From: Dechloromonas denitrificans
Lineage (GTDB): Bacteria > Pseudomonadota > Gammaproteobacteria > Burkholderiales > Rhodocyclaceae
Assembly: GCF_020510685.1 (NCBI RefSeq)
Contig: NZ_CP075185.1
Location: forward strand, 2,108,001-2,172,000
Reading direction: 5' to 3'
DNA: 64,000 nucleotides
This document shows positions 1-8,912 of the stretch, in pieces. A program made the position numbers and the translations under genes. The stretch's first letter is position 1, and the number at the start of each line of letters is the position of its first letter. The notes beneath the pieces are model-generated. The model was not told the DNA's origin, searched no databases, and was given only the letters and a program-made list of their open reading frames with translations.

Positions 1-120
1 CTGGGCGATGTACGGCCACAGGCTTTCCATGACTTCGGTAACCGCTTGCAGGAATTCCGGTTGCCCCGGATTGCGGGCCGCCACTTGCTGGATGAAATCC
101 TCAAAACTCTGGTAACGCAT
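1..120 (-). CDS. gdhA: NADP-specific glutamate dehydrogenase, N-terminal part (runs off left edge)
   Basis: The first 40 codons are read from an ATG at 118-120 on the minus strand. The peptide begins MRYQSFEDFIQQ and continues with NPGQPEFLQAVTEVMESLWP, which matches the conserved start of hexameric GdhA enzymes. The enzyme makes glutamate from 2-oxoglutarate and ammonium using NADPH in the cytoplasm. The catalytic part lies outside the window, so integrity cannot be judged. It is divergent from the LysR gene at 466. Family assignment by N-terminus alone is fairly strong because this segment is highly conserved. Confidence 0.85.
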   Translation of the reverse strand, partial: MRYQSFEDFIQQVAARNPGQPEFLQAVTEVMESLWPYIAQ

Positions 121-465
121 TGTTTCTCTCCCCGTCTTGCTGTGTGGTGAATTTCTCAAAACTGAGTGGAATCCGGACTGCCGCGCCATGTAAAAATCGT
201 CTTCGATTGATACTTTAATGGCGACAATTGGCGCCCCGATTTGGTGCAAAAAGTCGATGCTTGGCGACAGTGGTCGTCGATGGATGTGCCGACGGCGATG
301 GCAAATGAGTTAATCTCGGGCATTCTCAGTGATTATTAATTGTTTTTATTGAGAAGGCTGGTCGGCCGTTTTTCGAAGCTTCGATAATAGGGGTGGAAAC
401 CGGGCTTGATAAGTCACCATTTTTGAACAAAACTGTTTCCAATTTGATAACAGCGGGAGGGCCTG
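121..465. other. Divergent intergenic region between gdhA and a LysR gene
   Basis: This 345-base stretch holds no convincing gene and is AT-richer than its flanks. It must carry both divergent promoters. A perfect 12-bp palindrome, TCGAAGCTTCGA, lies at 373-384, about 80 bases upstream of the LysR start. It is a candidate operator but does not clearly fit the LysR T-N11-A pattern. The strong Shine-Dalgarno GGGAGG of the LysR gene is at 455-460. Confidence 0.4.
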
Positions 466-1368
466 GTGCACGACATCAATGACATGCTGTTCTTCGCTCA
501 CGTGGTCAAGGTCCGGAGCTTTTCCGAGGCGGCGCGCCGGCTTAATGTTTCCAAGTCACGGGTGAGCAAGGCGATCGCCCGCCTGGAGAGCGACCTTGGC
601 GTCCGGCTGCTGCACCGGAGTACCCGCAGCCTGAGCCTGACCGATGTCGGCGAGGCGTATTTCGAGCATTGCGACCGGATCCTCGAAGAACTGAGCCTGG
701 CCGACACGACGATTTCCCGCTTGCATCAGGAACCGCGCGGCAAACTGAAGATCAGCGCGCCGGTGGCTTTCAGCACGATGCATGTCGCCTCGGCCTTGCC
801 GGATTTCATGGCGCTCTATCCCGACCTGACCGTCGATCTGACGATCAGTGACCGAATGGTCGACCTGGCCGACGAGGGCTACGACATTGCCCTGCGCATC
901 ACCCGCGAGCCCGGCGAGAACCTCGTGGCCCGTCAGTTGGCACCGATCCGCCGAAAGATCTGCGCCAGCCCTTCCTACCTCGCGCGCCGGGGAATTCCGC
1001 GGGTTCCCGAGGATCTCATCGCGCACAATTGCCTGGACTATTCCTTCATGAATACCCAAGGGGTCTGGCATCTCAATGGGTACAACGGTGATGTTTCGAT
1101 CCCGGTATCCGGCACCCTGCGCATCAACGACGACGAGGCGCTGTCACAGGCGGTTCTCGGCGGGCTGGGCTTGGCCTTGCTGCCGACCTTCATCGTCGGC
1201 AAGGATCTGCAGGAAGGCCGCCTGGTCGAAGTGCTGCCTGGCTATGTGCCAACCGAACGGTTCATCTACGCCATTCATCTGCCGAATCGGCACTTGCCGC
1301 TGAAAGTCCGTGCCTTTATTGAATTCCTTCTCAACCGCTTTGGGCCAACCCCGTATTGGGATCGTTGA
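466..1368 (+). CDS. LysR-family transcriptional regulator
   Basis: The 300-residue protein has the standard LysR layout. A winged helix-turn-helix occupies about residues 5-65 (FSEAARRLNVSKSRVSKAIA) and a periplasmic-binding-protein-like effector domain spans about 90-295. The start is GTG, placed five bases after a strong GGGAGG. The downstream ATG at residue 7 would cut into the first helix. The effector domain has the CLDYSF and WHLNG pattern of the large proteobacterial subgroup often annotated as AaeR-like or DmlR-like. The effector is unknown. It is divergent from gdhA and convergent with qorR, so the adjacent target could be gdhA or a distant gene; nothing visible decides this. Confidence 0.9.
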   Translation: MHDINDMLFFAHVVKVRSFSEAARRLNVSKSRVSKAIARLESDLGVRLLHRSTRSLSLTDVGEAYFEHCDRILEELSLADTTISRLHQEPRGKLKISAPVAFSTMHVASALPDFMALYPDLTVDLTISDRMVDLADEGYDIALRITREPGENLVARQLAPIRRKICASPSYLARRGIPRVPEDLIAHNCLDYSFMNTQGVWHLNGYNGDVSIPVSGTLRINDDEALSQAVLGGLGLALLPTFIVGKDLQEGRLVEVLPGYVPTERFIYAIHLPNRHLPLKVRAFIEFLLNRFGPTPYWDR

Positions 1369-1398
1369 ATAAAGCGGGGCTCGGCATCCGCTGCCTTG

Positions 1399-1800
1399 CT
1401 ATTCACCTTTTCGCCGTTGTGCCGCCAAAATCTCCGGCAGTTTCACCTCGATCCAGTCGGCCAGTGCTTCCACCTTTTCGCCGATTTCCTCGCCGAGCGG
1501 CGTCAGCCGGTATTCGACATGAGGTGGCACGACCGGGTAGGAGATGCGTTCGACAAAGCCGTCGCCTTCCAGCCATTGCAGGGTCTGGGCGAGCATCTTT
1601 TCGCTGATGCCGTTGACCTTGCGGCGCAGCTCGCTGAATCGGTGGGTGCCGCCCAGCAGGGCGACCAGCAGCAGAACGCCCCAGCGGCTGGTGACGTGCT
1701 TGAGCACCTCGCGGGACGGGCATTTTTCCGAGAACAATTCGCCGCGCCGCATCAGTGCGGCGAGGGCGGGCTGGTTGGCGTTTTCGTTGGTCTGATGCAT
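1399..1800 (-). CDS. qorR: HxlR-family redox regulator next to qorB
   Basis: The 133-residue winged-helix protein has the HxlR core: an early Cys (CPSREVLKHVTSRWG), then FSELRRKVNGISEKMLAQTL and a VEYRLTPLGEEI wing. The start chosen is the ATG at 1800, preceded by AAGGTAAGTACAAA. A longer reading from 1869 lacks a ribosome site and would run into the qorB leader. In E. coli QorR (YtfH) is divergent from qorB (ytfG) and is thought to sense electrophiles or redox state through the Cys near residue 27. The same divergent arrangement occurs here, which supports the name. Autoregulation through the GTACTTAC repeats is likely. Confidence 0.85.
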   Translation of the reverse strand: MHQTNENANQPALAALMRRGELFSEKCPSREVLKHVTSRWGVLLLVALLGGTHRFSELRRKVNGISEKMLAQTLQWLEGDGFVERISYPVVPPHVEYRLTPLGEEIGEKVEALADWIEVKLPEILAAQRRKGE

Positions 1801-1803
1801 TTT

Positions 1804-1829
1804 GTACTTACCTTTGAGTGCGTACTTAC
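1804..1829. promoter_or_regulatory. Candidate QorR operator (direct GTACTTAC repeats)
   Basis: GTACTTAC occurs twice, at 1804-1811 and 1822-1829, 18 bases apart, between the divergent qorR and qorB genes. A weaker related arm, GTTAG, follows at 1835-1839 and gives a partly inverted pair with CTTAC. The left copy overlaps the qorR ribosome binding region. This spacing places both copies on one face of the helix region controlling both genes, as expected for an HxlR repressor. Binding is inferred, not shown. Confidence 0.55.
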
Positions 1830-1889
1830 TAAAAGTTAGCGATGTCGCTATTCTGCCGACTCCCCCCACCGAAATAAAGGAAATTCATC

Positions 1890-2741
1890 ATGATCGTCGT
1901 CACCGGAGCCTCCGGCCAGCTTGGCCGTCTTGTCATCGCAGCCCTGTTGCAGAAAGTCCCGGCCGGCGAGATCGTCGCCGCCGTGCGCAATCCGGCCAAG
2001 GTCGCCGATCTCGCGGCGCGTGGCGTGCAAGTCCGTCAGGCCGATTACGACCAGCCGGCCAGTTTGGTCGCCGCCTTCAAGGGGGCCGACAAGCTGCTGC
2101 TGATTTCGGCCAGCGAAGTCGGTCGTCGCGTGCCGCAGCACCGCGCCGTGATCGACGCAGCCAAGGCGGCCGGCGTCGGTTTGCTGGCCTATACCAGCAT
2201 CCTGCATGCCGACACCTCGCCATTGCCGCTGGCTGCCGAGCACCAGGAAACGGAAGCGTTGATCCGCGCTTCCGGCCTGCCGGCGGTGATCCTGCGCAAC
2301 AGTTGGTACACCGAGAACTACCTGGCCGGCATTCCGGCCGCGCTGCAGTACGGCGTGCTGCTCGGTAGCGCCGGAGCAGGGCGCATCGCCTCGGCGGCGC
2401 GCGCCGACTATGCCGAAGCGGCGGCCGCCGTGCTGACGACGGACGACCAGGCCGGGCGCATCTACGAACTGGCTGGCGACGAGTCCTACACGCTGGCCGA
2501 ACTGGCCGGCGAAATCACGCAGCAGTCCGGCAAGGCGGTGGCCTACCAGGATCTGCCGGAAAGCGAATTCAAGGCGGCCTTGCTCGGCGCCGGCTTGCCG
2601 GAAGCGTTGGCCACACTGCTCGCCGAATCCGATGCCGGTGCCGCAAAGGGCGGCCTGTTCGACGATGGTCGTCAGTTGAGCCAACTGATCGGCCGGCCGA
2701 CGACGCCGCTCTCGAAATTGGTCGGGCAGGCCCTCGGTTAA
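1890..2741 (+). CDS. qorB: NAD(P)H:quinone oxidoreductase / NmrA-like SDR
   Basis: The 283-residue protein starts MIVVTGASGQLG, a Rossmann dinucleotide motif, and continues with the atypical-SDR NmrA pattern (AAVRNPAK, SILHADTSPLPLAAEH, ILRNSWYTENY). The SILHAD and NSWYTENY segments are typical of QorB, an NAD(P)H-dependent quinone reductase. The start is the ATG at 1890 with AAAGGAAAT upstream. It is divergent from qorR, so the two form a redox-responsive unit. A hairpin follows 13 bases after the stop. The start, length and motifs are all normal for the family. Confidence 0.88.
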   Translation: MIVVTGASGQLGRLVIAALLQKVPAGEIVAAVRNPAKVADLAARGVQVRQADYDQPASLVAAFKGADKLLLISASEVGRRVPQHRAVIDAAKAAGVGLLAYTSILHADTSPLPLAAEHQETEALIRASGLPAVILRNSWYTENYLAGIPAALQYGVLLGSAGAGRIASAARADYAEAAAAVLTTDDQAGRIYELAGDESYTLAELAGEITQQSGKAVAYQDLPESEFKAALLGAGLPEALATLLAESDAGAAKGGLFDDGRQLSQLIGRPTTPLSKLVGQALG

Positions 2742-2754
2742 GTCTGGGGGCGCA

Positions 2755-2787
2755 CCGGTGCGCGATGGCGGACACGTCGCGCACCGG
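2755..2787 (+). terminator. Hairpin downstream of qorB, possible terminator
   Basis: CCGGTGCGCGA (2755-2765) pairs perfectly with TCGCGCACCGG (2777-2787) across an 11-base loop. The 11-bp GC-rich stem starts 13 bases after the qorB stop. There is no U-run, so it may act as a transcript 3' stabiliser or a Rho-assisted end rather than a classical intrinsic terminator. Confidence 0.45.
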
Positions 2788-2966
2788 AATATGTTCGGCG
2801 ACTAGTGGTTAGTACCAATTGAAAACACCGGGCGACTTGAGGGAAACTCGCCTCCCTTTGCATTCTTGTCGGTCGCCGACCAAGCCATGCCTCGGGTTTG
2901 CCCTTGCACCGTCCGGCCAGGACCGGTGCGCTGCGCTTGCCCGGCGATCTGGCGCAGAAACGAATC

Positions 2967-3752
2967 ATGTCCGAATTGAAGAACACCCCCGGCCTGCCGC
3001 CGCCCCCGTCGTGGACCGAGTCCGGCGATCTGGAAGGCTGGGTGCATGCCACCGAAAACTGCAGCAGCACGGCCGGCCCCGGCATGCGCTATGTGCTGAC
3101 CCTGTCCGGCTGTCCGCTACGCTGCCAGTATTGCGACGCGCCGGACACCTGGGAGCGGCATGAGGGCGCCCCGGCGCTGGTCGCCGACGTGCTGGCCGAT
3201 ATTGCGCGGCGCAAGACCCTGTTGCGCGGGCGCGGCGGCGTCACCTTGGGCGGCGGCGAGCCGCTGCTGCAGAGCAAGTTCTGCCGTGCCATCCTCGAAG
3301 GCTGCAAGGCCATGGGCCTGCACACCGCCCTCGATACCGCCGGCTATTACGGCGATTACGCCGACGACGCCCTGCTGGCCAGCGTCGATCTCGTGCTGCT
3401 CGACATCAAGACCTTTTCCGCCGAGCGTCAGCGCACGCTGAGCGGTGGCGAACTCGAGCCGGTGCTGCGTTTCGCCAACGTGCTGGCGGCGCTCAACAAG
3501 GCCGTCTGGCTGCGCTTCGTACTGGTCCCCGGGCTGACCGACGATTTCGCCGAAATCGCCGCGCTGGCGCGCTACGCCGCCGGCCTGGGCAACGTCGAGC
3601 GGGTCGATGTCGTGCCTTTCGAGCAGCACGGCGGCTACAAATGGCGTGACCGCGGCCTGGAATATCCGCTGGCCGGCGTCGCACCGCCGACCGAAGAAGC
3701 GCTGGCCAAGGCCCGTGATCTGTTCCGGGCGGAAGGCTTACAGGTTTACTGA
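2967..3752 (+). CDS. pflA: Radical SAM glycyl-radical enzyme activase, PflA type
   Basis: The 261-residue protein carries the radical SAM cluster motif CX3CX2C in LSGCPLRCQYCDAPDTW, followed by GGGEPLLQ and LDTAGYYGDY. The segments LVLLDIKTF, LRFVLVPGLTDD and VVPFEQHGGYKW parallel E. coli PflA closely. PflA makes the glycyl radical of pyruvate formate-lyase under anoxia using a [4Fe-4S] cluster and S-adenosylmethionine. The ATG at 2967 is chosen because upstream codons show no homology, although the ribosome site is weak. No pyruvate formate-lyase gene is in the window, so the partner must lie elsewhere. Its last 15 bases overlap the convergent AraC gene. Confidence 0.82.
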   Translation: MSELKNTPGLPPPPSWTESGDLEGWVHATENCSSTAGPGMRYVLTLSGCPLRCQYCDAPDTWERHEGAPALVADVLADIARRKTLLRGRGGVTLGGGEPLLQSKFCRAILEGCKAMGLHTALDTAGYYGDYADDALLASVDLVLLDIKTFSAERQRTLSGGELEPVLRFANVLAALNKAVWLRFVLVPGLTDDFAEIAALARYAAGLGNVERVDVVPFEQHGGYKWRDRGLEYPLAGVAPPTEEALAKARDLFRAEGLQVY

Positions 3753-4586
3753 GCCGGCGCCAGCCGGGTCCGGTGGACCAAGGCGCGATAGTGCTCGCGA
3801 CAAGGCCGACGAATTCGTATAACCGGCATCCCGTGCTGCCATTTTCAGGCCCTTGCCCGACTGCACGGCACGCCGGGCAATGGCCAGGCGGATCGCCGAG
3901 AGGTATTTGCCGGGCGTCTGCCGCATTACGTCGCGGAAGGTGTTGGCAAAGGCAGTGCGCGACATGCCGGCCTCCGCGGCCAGCGCTTCGAGGGTCCAAT
4001 GGTCTTGCGGCCGGGCGTGGATGGCGACCAGGGCACGGGCGATGCGTGGCTCGGCCAGGCCGCTCAGCAGCCCGCCGGTGCTGCTCGGGTGAGCGATCAA
4101 ATGGCGCAGCAGGCCGATGAACAGGATGTCGCCGGCCCGGTCGAGCAGGGCCGGCTGGCCGCAGCGCGGCGCCTGCAACTCGGCGGCAATCAGGTTGACC
4201 ACGTGGTGCAGCGAAGATTCGGCCCCGGCCAGCGCAACCACCAGCGGTTCGCCAAATTCGCCCATGAGCAGCGCGGCAACCGGCCCGTCGAACCAGGCCC
4301 GGGCACACATCAGGTGCCGGAAGGCGGCGGGCGATTGCGCGACCAGCGCATGTGCCGCATCGGCCCGGCAGACGACGATGCACGGCGCCTGCAGCGCGTG
4401 GCGGGTAATCGACGGCAACTCGAGAGCCATTTCGCCCTCGGCGAGCAGGTAGAGATGCAGGCTGGGTGCCGCTTCGGCGGCTATGTCCAGGCGTGCGCTG
4501 TCGGCCGGCGGCTGGCCGACCCGCACGCGCGGCGCCAGGCCGGCGAGCAGGGCAGAGAGTCGGTCGAGGTGGGCGGCAGGCGGCAT
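3738..4586 (-). CDS. AraC-family transcriptional regulator with cupin-type sensor
   Basis: The 282-residue protein has an N-terminal cupin-like ligand domain (about 15-180, with LHLYLLAEGEMAL and LLDRAGDILFIGLLRHL). A C-terminal double helix-turn-helix follows at about 190-275 (WTLEALAAEAGMSRTAFANTFRD and MAARDAGYTNSSALSRALSR). The layout is that of the AraC_binding cupin_6 group. The ATG at 4586 is preferred over a TTG five codons upstream; neither has a clear ribosome site. It is divergent from the panE-type gene, its most likely target. It overlaps the tail of the PflA gene on the opposite strand. The C-terminus after the second HTH is unusually short and rich in Pro and Gly. Confidence 0.87.
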   Translation of the reverse strand: MPPAAHLDRLSALLAGLAPRVRVGQPPADSARLDIAAEAAPSLHLYLLAEGEMALELPSITRHALQAPCIVVCRADAAHALVAQSPAAFRHLMCARAWFDGPVAALLMGEFGEPLVVALAGAESSLHHVVNLIAAELQAPRCGQPALLDRAGDILFIGLLRHLIAHPSSTGGLLSGLAEPRIARALVAIHARPQDHWTLEALAAEAGMSRTAFANTFRDVMRQTPGKYLSAIRLAIARRAVQSGKGLKMAARDAGYTNSSALSRALSRLGPPDPAGAGSVNL

Positions 4587-4884
4587 TTGTACGAATTGCA
4601 AATATTACTGAACGATAGATTGCGGTTAGTTCACCACAATGGCACAGGTCGGTCAAGCAAGGTGCTGAACAGGCAAGCGGCCTGGAACAATCTTGCGAAA
4701 ACCGCAGTCATTCAACGAAAGGATGCTCGATGCCCCGCACTGTTCCGACGCCGCGTCGCCCGGCTCACGCCCTGACCGGTGGCGGCCGTTTCGGGCGCGC
4801 CGACATCGATTTCGCCAATGCCCACGATTACCCGGGCGCGGCTAATATGCCGACGCCGTCTGACTTTCCCAGGAGCTTCTGCAA

Positions 4885-5796
4885 ATGAAAATTCTTATTC
4901 TCGGCGCCGGCGGCATTGGCGGCTATTTTGGTGCCCAGTTGCTGCGCAGCGGGGCCGACGTGACTTTCCTGCTGCGCGACAAGCGCCAGGCGCTGATCGC
5001 ATCAGAAGGCCTGCGCATCGAGACGCCGCACGGCAATTTCACGGTGCAGCCGCCGACGGTGACGGCAGCCAGTGTGACGCCGATCTACGATCTGATCATC
5101 CTGGCACCCAAATCCTACGACCTCGACGATGCGCTGGCCTCGCTCGAAAACGCCCGCGGTAAGGCCGTCGTGCTGCCTTTCCTGAACGGCATCGAACACC
5201 TGGCGGCGCTCGACCGCAAGTTCGGCCGGGCAGCGGTGATGGGCGGGGTTGCCCACATCGCGGCAACGATTACCGACAGCGGCGCCGTCCGGCAACTGAA
5301 CGATATCCACAGCCTGACCGTCGGCCCGCGCGACCCGGCGCACGTCGAACTGGCGAAGGAGTTCATCGCGTTGTGCGGGAAAGCGCCGTTCGACAGCGTG
5401 TACGCCGAAAATATCGAGCAGGCGCTGTGGGATAAATGGGTTTTCCTCGCCGCGCTGGCCGGCATGACCACGCTGTGTCGCGGCTCGGTCGGCGAAATCC
5501 TGGCGACGCCCTACGGCGAAGGCCTGATTCGCCAGATGTACGACGAATGCTGCGCCGTCGCCCGCCTGAGCGGCTACCCGACCGGCGAGGCGGCGACGGC
5601 CAGGGCGCTCGGCATGCTGATCGCGCCAGGCTCGCCGTTCACCGCCTCGATGCTGCGCGATCTGCTGGCCGGGCAACGCACCGAATACCAGCACATTCTC
5701 GGCGCCATGGCCGAGCGTGGCATCGCCCTCGGTTTGCCGATGGACCTGATGCGTCTGGCGCATACCCATCTGGCGGTGCAGGCCGGGCGGGGCTGA
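4885..5796 (+). CDS. panE: 2-dehydropantoate 2-reductase family protein
   Basis: The 303-residue protein opens with GAGGIGGYFG, the NADPH-binding glycine motif, and has the ketopantoate reductase layout. The likely catalytic Lys is K184 in LWDKWVF, matching the family W-x-K segment. Later motifs include the Asn/Gly-rich AALAGMTTLCRG and the C-terminal TEYQHILG. PanE reduces 2-dehydropantoate to pantoate for coenzyme A synthesis. AGGAG precedes the ATG. Many bacteria carry several paralogues of this family with other 2-keto-acid substrates, and its place opposite an AraC regulator leaves the substrate open. It converges with the chemoreceptor gene. Confidence 0.8.
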   Translation: MKILILGAGGIGGYFGAQLLRSGADVTFLLRDKRQALIASEGLRIETPHGNFTVQPPTVTAASVTPIYDLIILAPKSYDLDDALASLENARGKAVVLPFLNGIEHLAALDRKFGRAAVMGGVAHIAATITDSGAVRQLNDIHSLTVGPRDPAHVELAKEFIALCGKAPFDSVYAENIEQALWDKWVFLAALAGMTTLCRGSVGEILATPYGEGLIRQMYDECCAVARLSGYPTGEAATARALGMLIAPGSPFTASMLRDLLAGQRTEYQHILGAMAERGIALGLPMDLMRLAHTHLAVQAGRG

Positions 5797-5811
5797 GCCG
5801 CCGGTTGCCGT

Positions 5812-7434
5812 TCAGCCGATGATCCGGAAATGGGCGATCAACTGCTGCAGACGCAGCGAAGTTTCCTTCATCTGCAGGGTCTTCTCGTTGACCGCCTGGA
5901 TCGCCGTCGAAGCTTGCTCAATGCCGGCGACGATGTCTTCGACCTGGAGGGCGATCTGGTTGCCGGCTGCCGATTGTTGCCGGGTGCCTTCGGCGATATG
6001 ACGCGAGATCGAGGCGACTTCCTCGCCTTGCCGGGATACCGCATCCAGCCCGGCCCGGGCGGCGCTGGCCGCTGAGTCGGCGCTATCCACCTTGCTGCCG
6101 GCGGTGGCCATCGTCGCCACGGCAATTTGCGTGACGCGCTGGATGTCCTGCACGCTGTTGGTGATTTCGGCCGTCTGCTTGCTGGCGTTTTCCGCCAGCT
6201 TGCGGACCTCGTCGGCGACGACCGCGAAGCCGCGCCCGGATTCGCCGGCCCGCGCCGCTTCGATCGCGGCGTTCAGGGCGAGCAGGTTGGTCTGTTCGGC
6301 AATGCCGCGAATCAGCTGACTGACCCGGTCGATGGCGGAGATCGAGCGGAACAGCTCGGACATCGTTTGTTCCGCACTACTAACCGTGGCGACGACGCTT
6401 TGCGAGGCCTGCTGGCTTTCGTCCATGCGGATCACCGCATCGGCGAGCAGGAGGTCGGAGGCGTTGACCGTGGTCGCCGCCTGCCCAGCACTGAGGGCGA
6501 TTTCATCGACCGAGGCGACCAGTTCCTCGACTGTCGCGGCAATGTGATTGACGGCCTGCGACTGGGCTTCCGCCGCCTGGCGCGACTGATCCATTTCGGC
6601 CTGCAGGATGTCGGCATCGACGCCGACCTCGTCGGCGGCTTCGGCGATTTGCGCCATCATCACCTTCATGTGGGTCTGCATGGTGACCAGTGAATCGTTG
6701 AGGCGGCCGAGTTCGTCGACGCGATACATCGGAATGCCGTCGGTCAGGTCGCCCTGGGCGATATGTTCCTGGTGCGCAATGACCTGGGCGATGCTGCGCA
6801 TCATGCCGCGCTGGACGAGATGCAGGCCGAGCCCGGCGAGAACGCCGGAAGCCAGCAGAAACAGCATGGCGCCTTCTATGGTCGCCGGGGCAAGCCCGAG
6901 CGCCGGACCAGCCATGTGGGTGGCCGCGCCGAGCAACTGGACGGCGATCAGCCAGAGCACGAAACCGGACATCTTGGCCCGCAGCGAAAGACGCTGCCAG
7001 AGGCCCGGCCGCGGGATCTTCGCGGTGCCGCTTTTCAGCTTGCCGTAGAGGGCTTCCGCCGCGCTGACCTGCTGGCGCGTCGGCTCGGTACGCACCGACA
7101 TGTAGCCGATCGTCCGGTTGTCCTTGAGGACCGGCACGACCAGCGCATCGACCCAGTAGTAATCGCCGTTCTTGCAGCGGTTCTTGACGATGCCGCGCCA
7201 CGGCCGACCGTCCTTGATGGTTTCCCAGAGCCAGGCAAAGGCTGCCGGCAACATGTCCGGGTGGCGCACGACATTGTGGTTGTTACCGATCAGTTCCGTC
7301 CGGCTGAAGCCGCTGATATCGACAAAGGTGTCGTTGACGTAGGTGATGATGCCCTTGAGGTCGGTCCGCGAGACGATGTAGCGTCCCTTGGGGAAAGCGA
7401 CTTCGTTTGACGTGACGGGGAGATTGGTTTTCAT
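5812..7434 (-). CDS. Aer-like PAS methyl-accepting chemotaxis protein
   Basis: The 540-residue protein has an N-terminal PAS domain (about 15-120) with the Aer signatures [26 protein letters not shown] and NGDYYWVDA. Two membrane segments follow at about 157-174 and 186-207 with only a short connection, so no periplasmic sensor domain exists. A HAMP region (208-262) leads to a signalling domain whose hairpin tip reads [20 protein letters not shown]. In E. coli Aer the PAS binds FAD and reports redox state to CheA/CheW. Its ATG overlaps the stop of the HD-GYP gene (ATGA at 7431-7434), so the three genes from 9416 to 5812 form one coupled operon. No CheB/CheR pentapeptide is seen at the C-terminus. 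Confidence 0.92.
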   Translation of the reverse strand: MKTNLPVTSNEVAFPKGRYIVSRTDLKGIITYVNDTFVDISGFSRTELIGNNHNVVRHPDMLPAAFAWLWETIKDGRPWRGIVKNRCKNGDYYWVDALVVPVLKDNRTIGYMSVRTEPTRQQVSAAEALYGKLKSGTAKIPRPGLWQRLSLRAKMSGFVLWLIAVQLLGAATHMAGPALGLAPATIEGAMLFLLASGVLAGLGLHLVQRGMMRSIAQVIAHQEHIAQGDLTDGIPMYRVDELGRLNDSLVTMQTHMKVMMAQIAEAADEVGVDADILQAEMDQSRQAAEAQSQAVNHIAATVEELVASVDEIALSAGQAATTVNASDLLLADAVIRMDESQQASQSVVATVSSAEQTMSELFRSISAIDRVSQLIRGIAEQTNLLALNAAIEAARAGESGRGFAVVADEVRKLAENASKQTAEITNSVQDIQRVTQIAVATMATAGSKVDSADSAASAARAGLDAVSRQGEEVASISRHIAEGTRQQSAAGNQIALQVEDIVAGIEQASTAIQAVNEKTLQMKETSLRLQQLIAHFRIIG

Positions 7435-8906
7435 CGGGCTTCCGGGGACGACGTTTCCAGCCCGTCGATATAGGGGCGATAGCTCTGGTCTTCGCCGAGG
7501 ATGTGATCGCGCAGCCAGTCGCGCAGAAAGCCGAGAATGCGCTGTCCGAGCTGGCCGCGGCGATGGTAGGTGAACTCTTCGCGCAATTCCTTGACCCACT
7601 TCTCGAAGCCTCGGTGGATCAGGCGGTGCCGGTCGAGGTCGGGAAAACCTGCCGCTTCGAGCAATTGCTCTTCGTATTCGAAATGAAACACGGTGTAGTT
7701 CACCAGTTCGTCGATGATCATCGCGACGATGGTCCGGTCGTTCTGGGTTTCGGCGCTGGCCAGCTGATTGATGGTGTCGATCAGGATGCGGTGCTGCTCG
7801 TCGATGTGCTCGTTGCCGACGCTCATCGAGTCCGACCATTTGACCAGCATCACCTTGCTGCGCTCCTCGATGACTTCGAGGAAGACCCCGGCCACCACCG
7901 GGTCGAACTGCGTCCCGATCAGTTGGCGGATCTGGGCGACGGCGCGCTCGGTGCTCCACGGCGTCTTGTACGGGCGGCGCGAGGTCAGCGCGTCGAAGAC
8001 GTCGGCCAGCGCGCAGATCCGCCCGGAAACGGGAATTTCGTCGCCGGCCAGGCCGCTCGGGTAACCGCTGCCGTCATGCCATTCGTGGTGGGTAAGGGCA
8101 ATTTCGGCGCCGATGTTCATGTAGCGGCTGTGCTGCATCAGCAGGCCGGCCTGGTTGAGCATTTGTGCCCCGGCGACGGCATGGTGTTTCATGCATTTGC
8201 GCTCGTCGTCGGTCAGCGGCCCGGCCTTGAACAGTATCCGGTCGGGAATGACGATCTTGCCGACATCGTGCAGGATGCTCGCCGTCGATACGTGATCGAT
8301 GAAAGCCTCGTCGATGACCGAGACAAACAGGCCGCGCCGATGCAGGCGGCGGGCCGTCTGGCCGACCAGCCGGGCGACGCGCAGGACATGGGCGCCGGTA
8401 TCGGTATCGCGGTGTTCGGAAAAGTTGGCGATGGCCACCACGTTGGCCTTGGCATTGCGCCGGACTTCTTCCAGGGCGCGGGTTTCGCGGGTGACGTCGA
8501 GATAGCTGTAAACGTAGCCGCCGGAAGCGAGCGGGGTGGCGACAATGCTCAGGACGGTACCGTTCGGCCGGACGCGTTCGCTGCGCCAGTGGGCGCGGAG
8601 GGCCATGCTGTCGATATGCCTGGCGATGAAGTCTTCATGGTCGCCGCTATCGAAAAACTCGCCGTGTTCGAGAAAGTGGCGCAGGACATCCTGGAAGGGC
8701 TGGCCGAGGAAGCGGTCGGCATCGGGTAGTCCGAGCAGTTTCTGGTAAGCCCGGTTGTAGCCGCGGACACAATAATTTTCGTCGAGCCAGATATGGCCCT
8801 GCTCGATGGCCTGCATCGCTTCCGCCATGGCGGCTTCGTTCGACAGCCGTGGGCCGGTCGGGGCGGGCAGCGGTGGGGTGGCGGGATCCGCGAATTCGTT
8901 CCACAT
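7431..8906 (-). CDS. PAS / HD-GYP c-di-GMP phosphodiesterase fused to hemerythrin
   Basis: The 491-residue protein joins three domains. A PAS domain spans about 30-140. An HD-GYP domain spans about 155-345 with HD at 213-214 and [11 protein letters not shown] at 273-283. A C-terminal hemerythrin spans about 355-475. All seven expected di-iron ligands are present: H372, H408, E412, H427, H431, H468 and D473. HD-GYP enzymes hydrolyse c-di-GMP; a hemerythrin attached to one would tie hydrolysis to oxygen or iron redox state. No membrane segment is seen, so it is cytoplasmic. It lies six bases after the bacteriohemerythrin gene and overlaps the Aer-like gene by four bases. Confidence 0.93.
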   Translation of the reverse strand: MWNEFADPATPPLPAPTGPRLSNEAAMAEAMQAIEQGHIWLDENYCVRGYNRAYQKLLGLPDADRFLGQPFQDVLRHFLEHGEFFDSGDHEDFIARHIDSMALRAHWRSERVRPNGTVLSIVATPLASGGYVYSYLDVTRETRALEEVRRNAKANVVAIANFSEHRDTDTGAHVLRVARLVGQTARRLHRRGLFVSVIDEAFIDHVSTASILHDVGKIVIPDRILFKAGPLTDDERKCMKHHAVAGAQMLNQAGLLMQHSRYMNIGAEIALTHHEWHDGSGYPSGLAGDEIPVSGRICALADVFDALTSRRPYKTPWSTERAVAQIRQLIGTQFDPVVAGVFLEVIEERSKVMLVKWSDSMSVGNEHIDEQHRILIDTINQLASAETQNDRTIVAMIIDELVNYTVFHFEYEEQLLEAAGFPDLDRHRLIHRGFEKWVKELREEFTYHRRGQLGQRILGFLRDWLRDHILGEDQSYRPYIDGLETSSPEAR

Positions 8907-8912
8907 CGCGTG

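Noticed and set aside
2830..2855. Small stem GGCGA/TCGCC upstream of the PflA-type gene as a riboswitch
   Set aside because: It is a single weak hairpin with no match to a known aptamer core.
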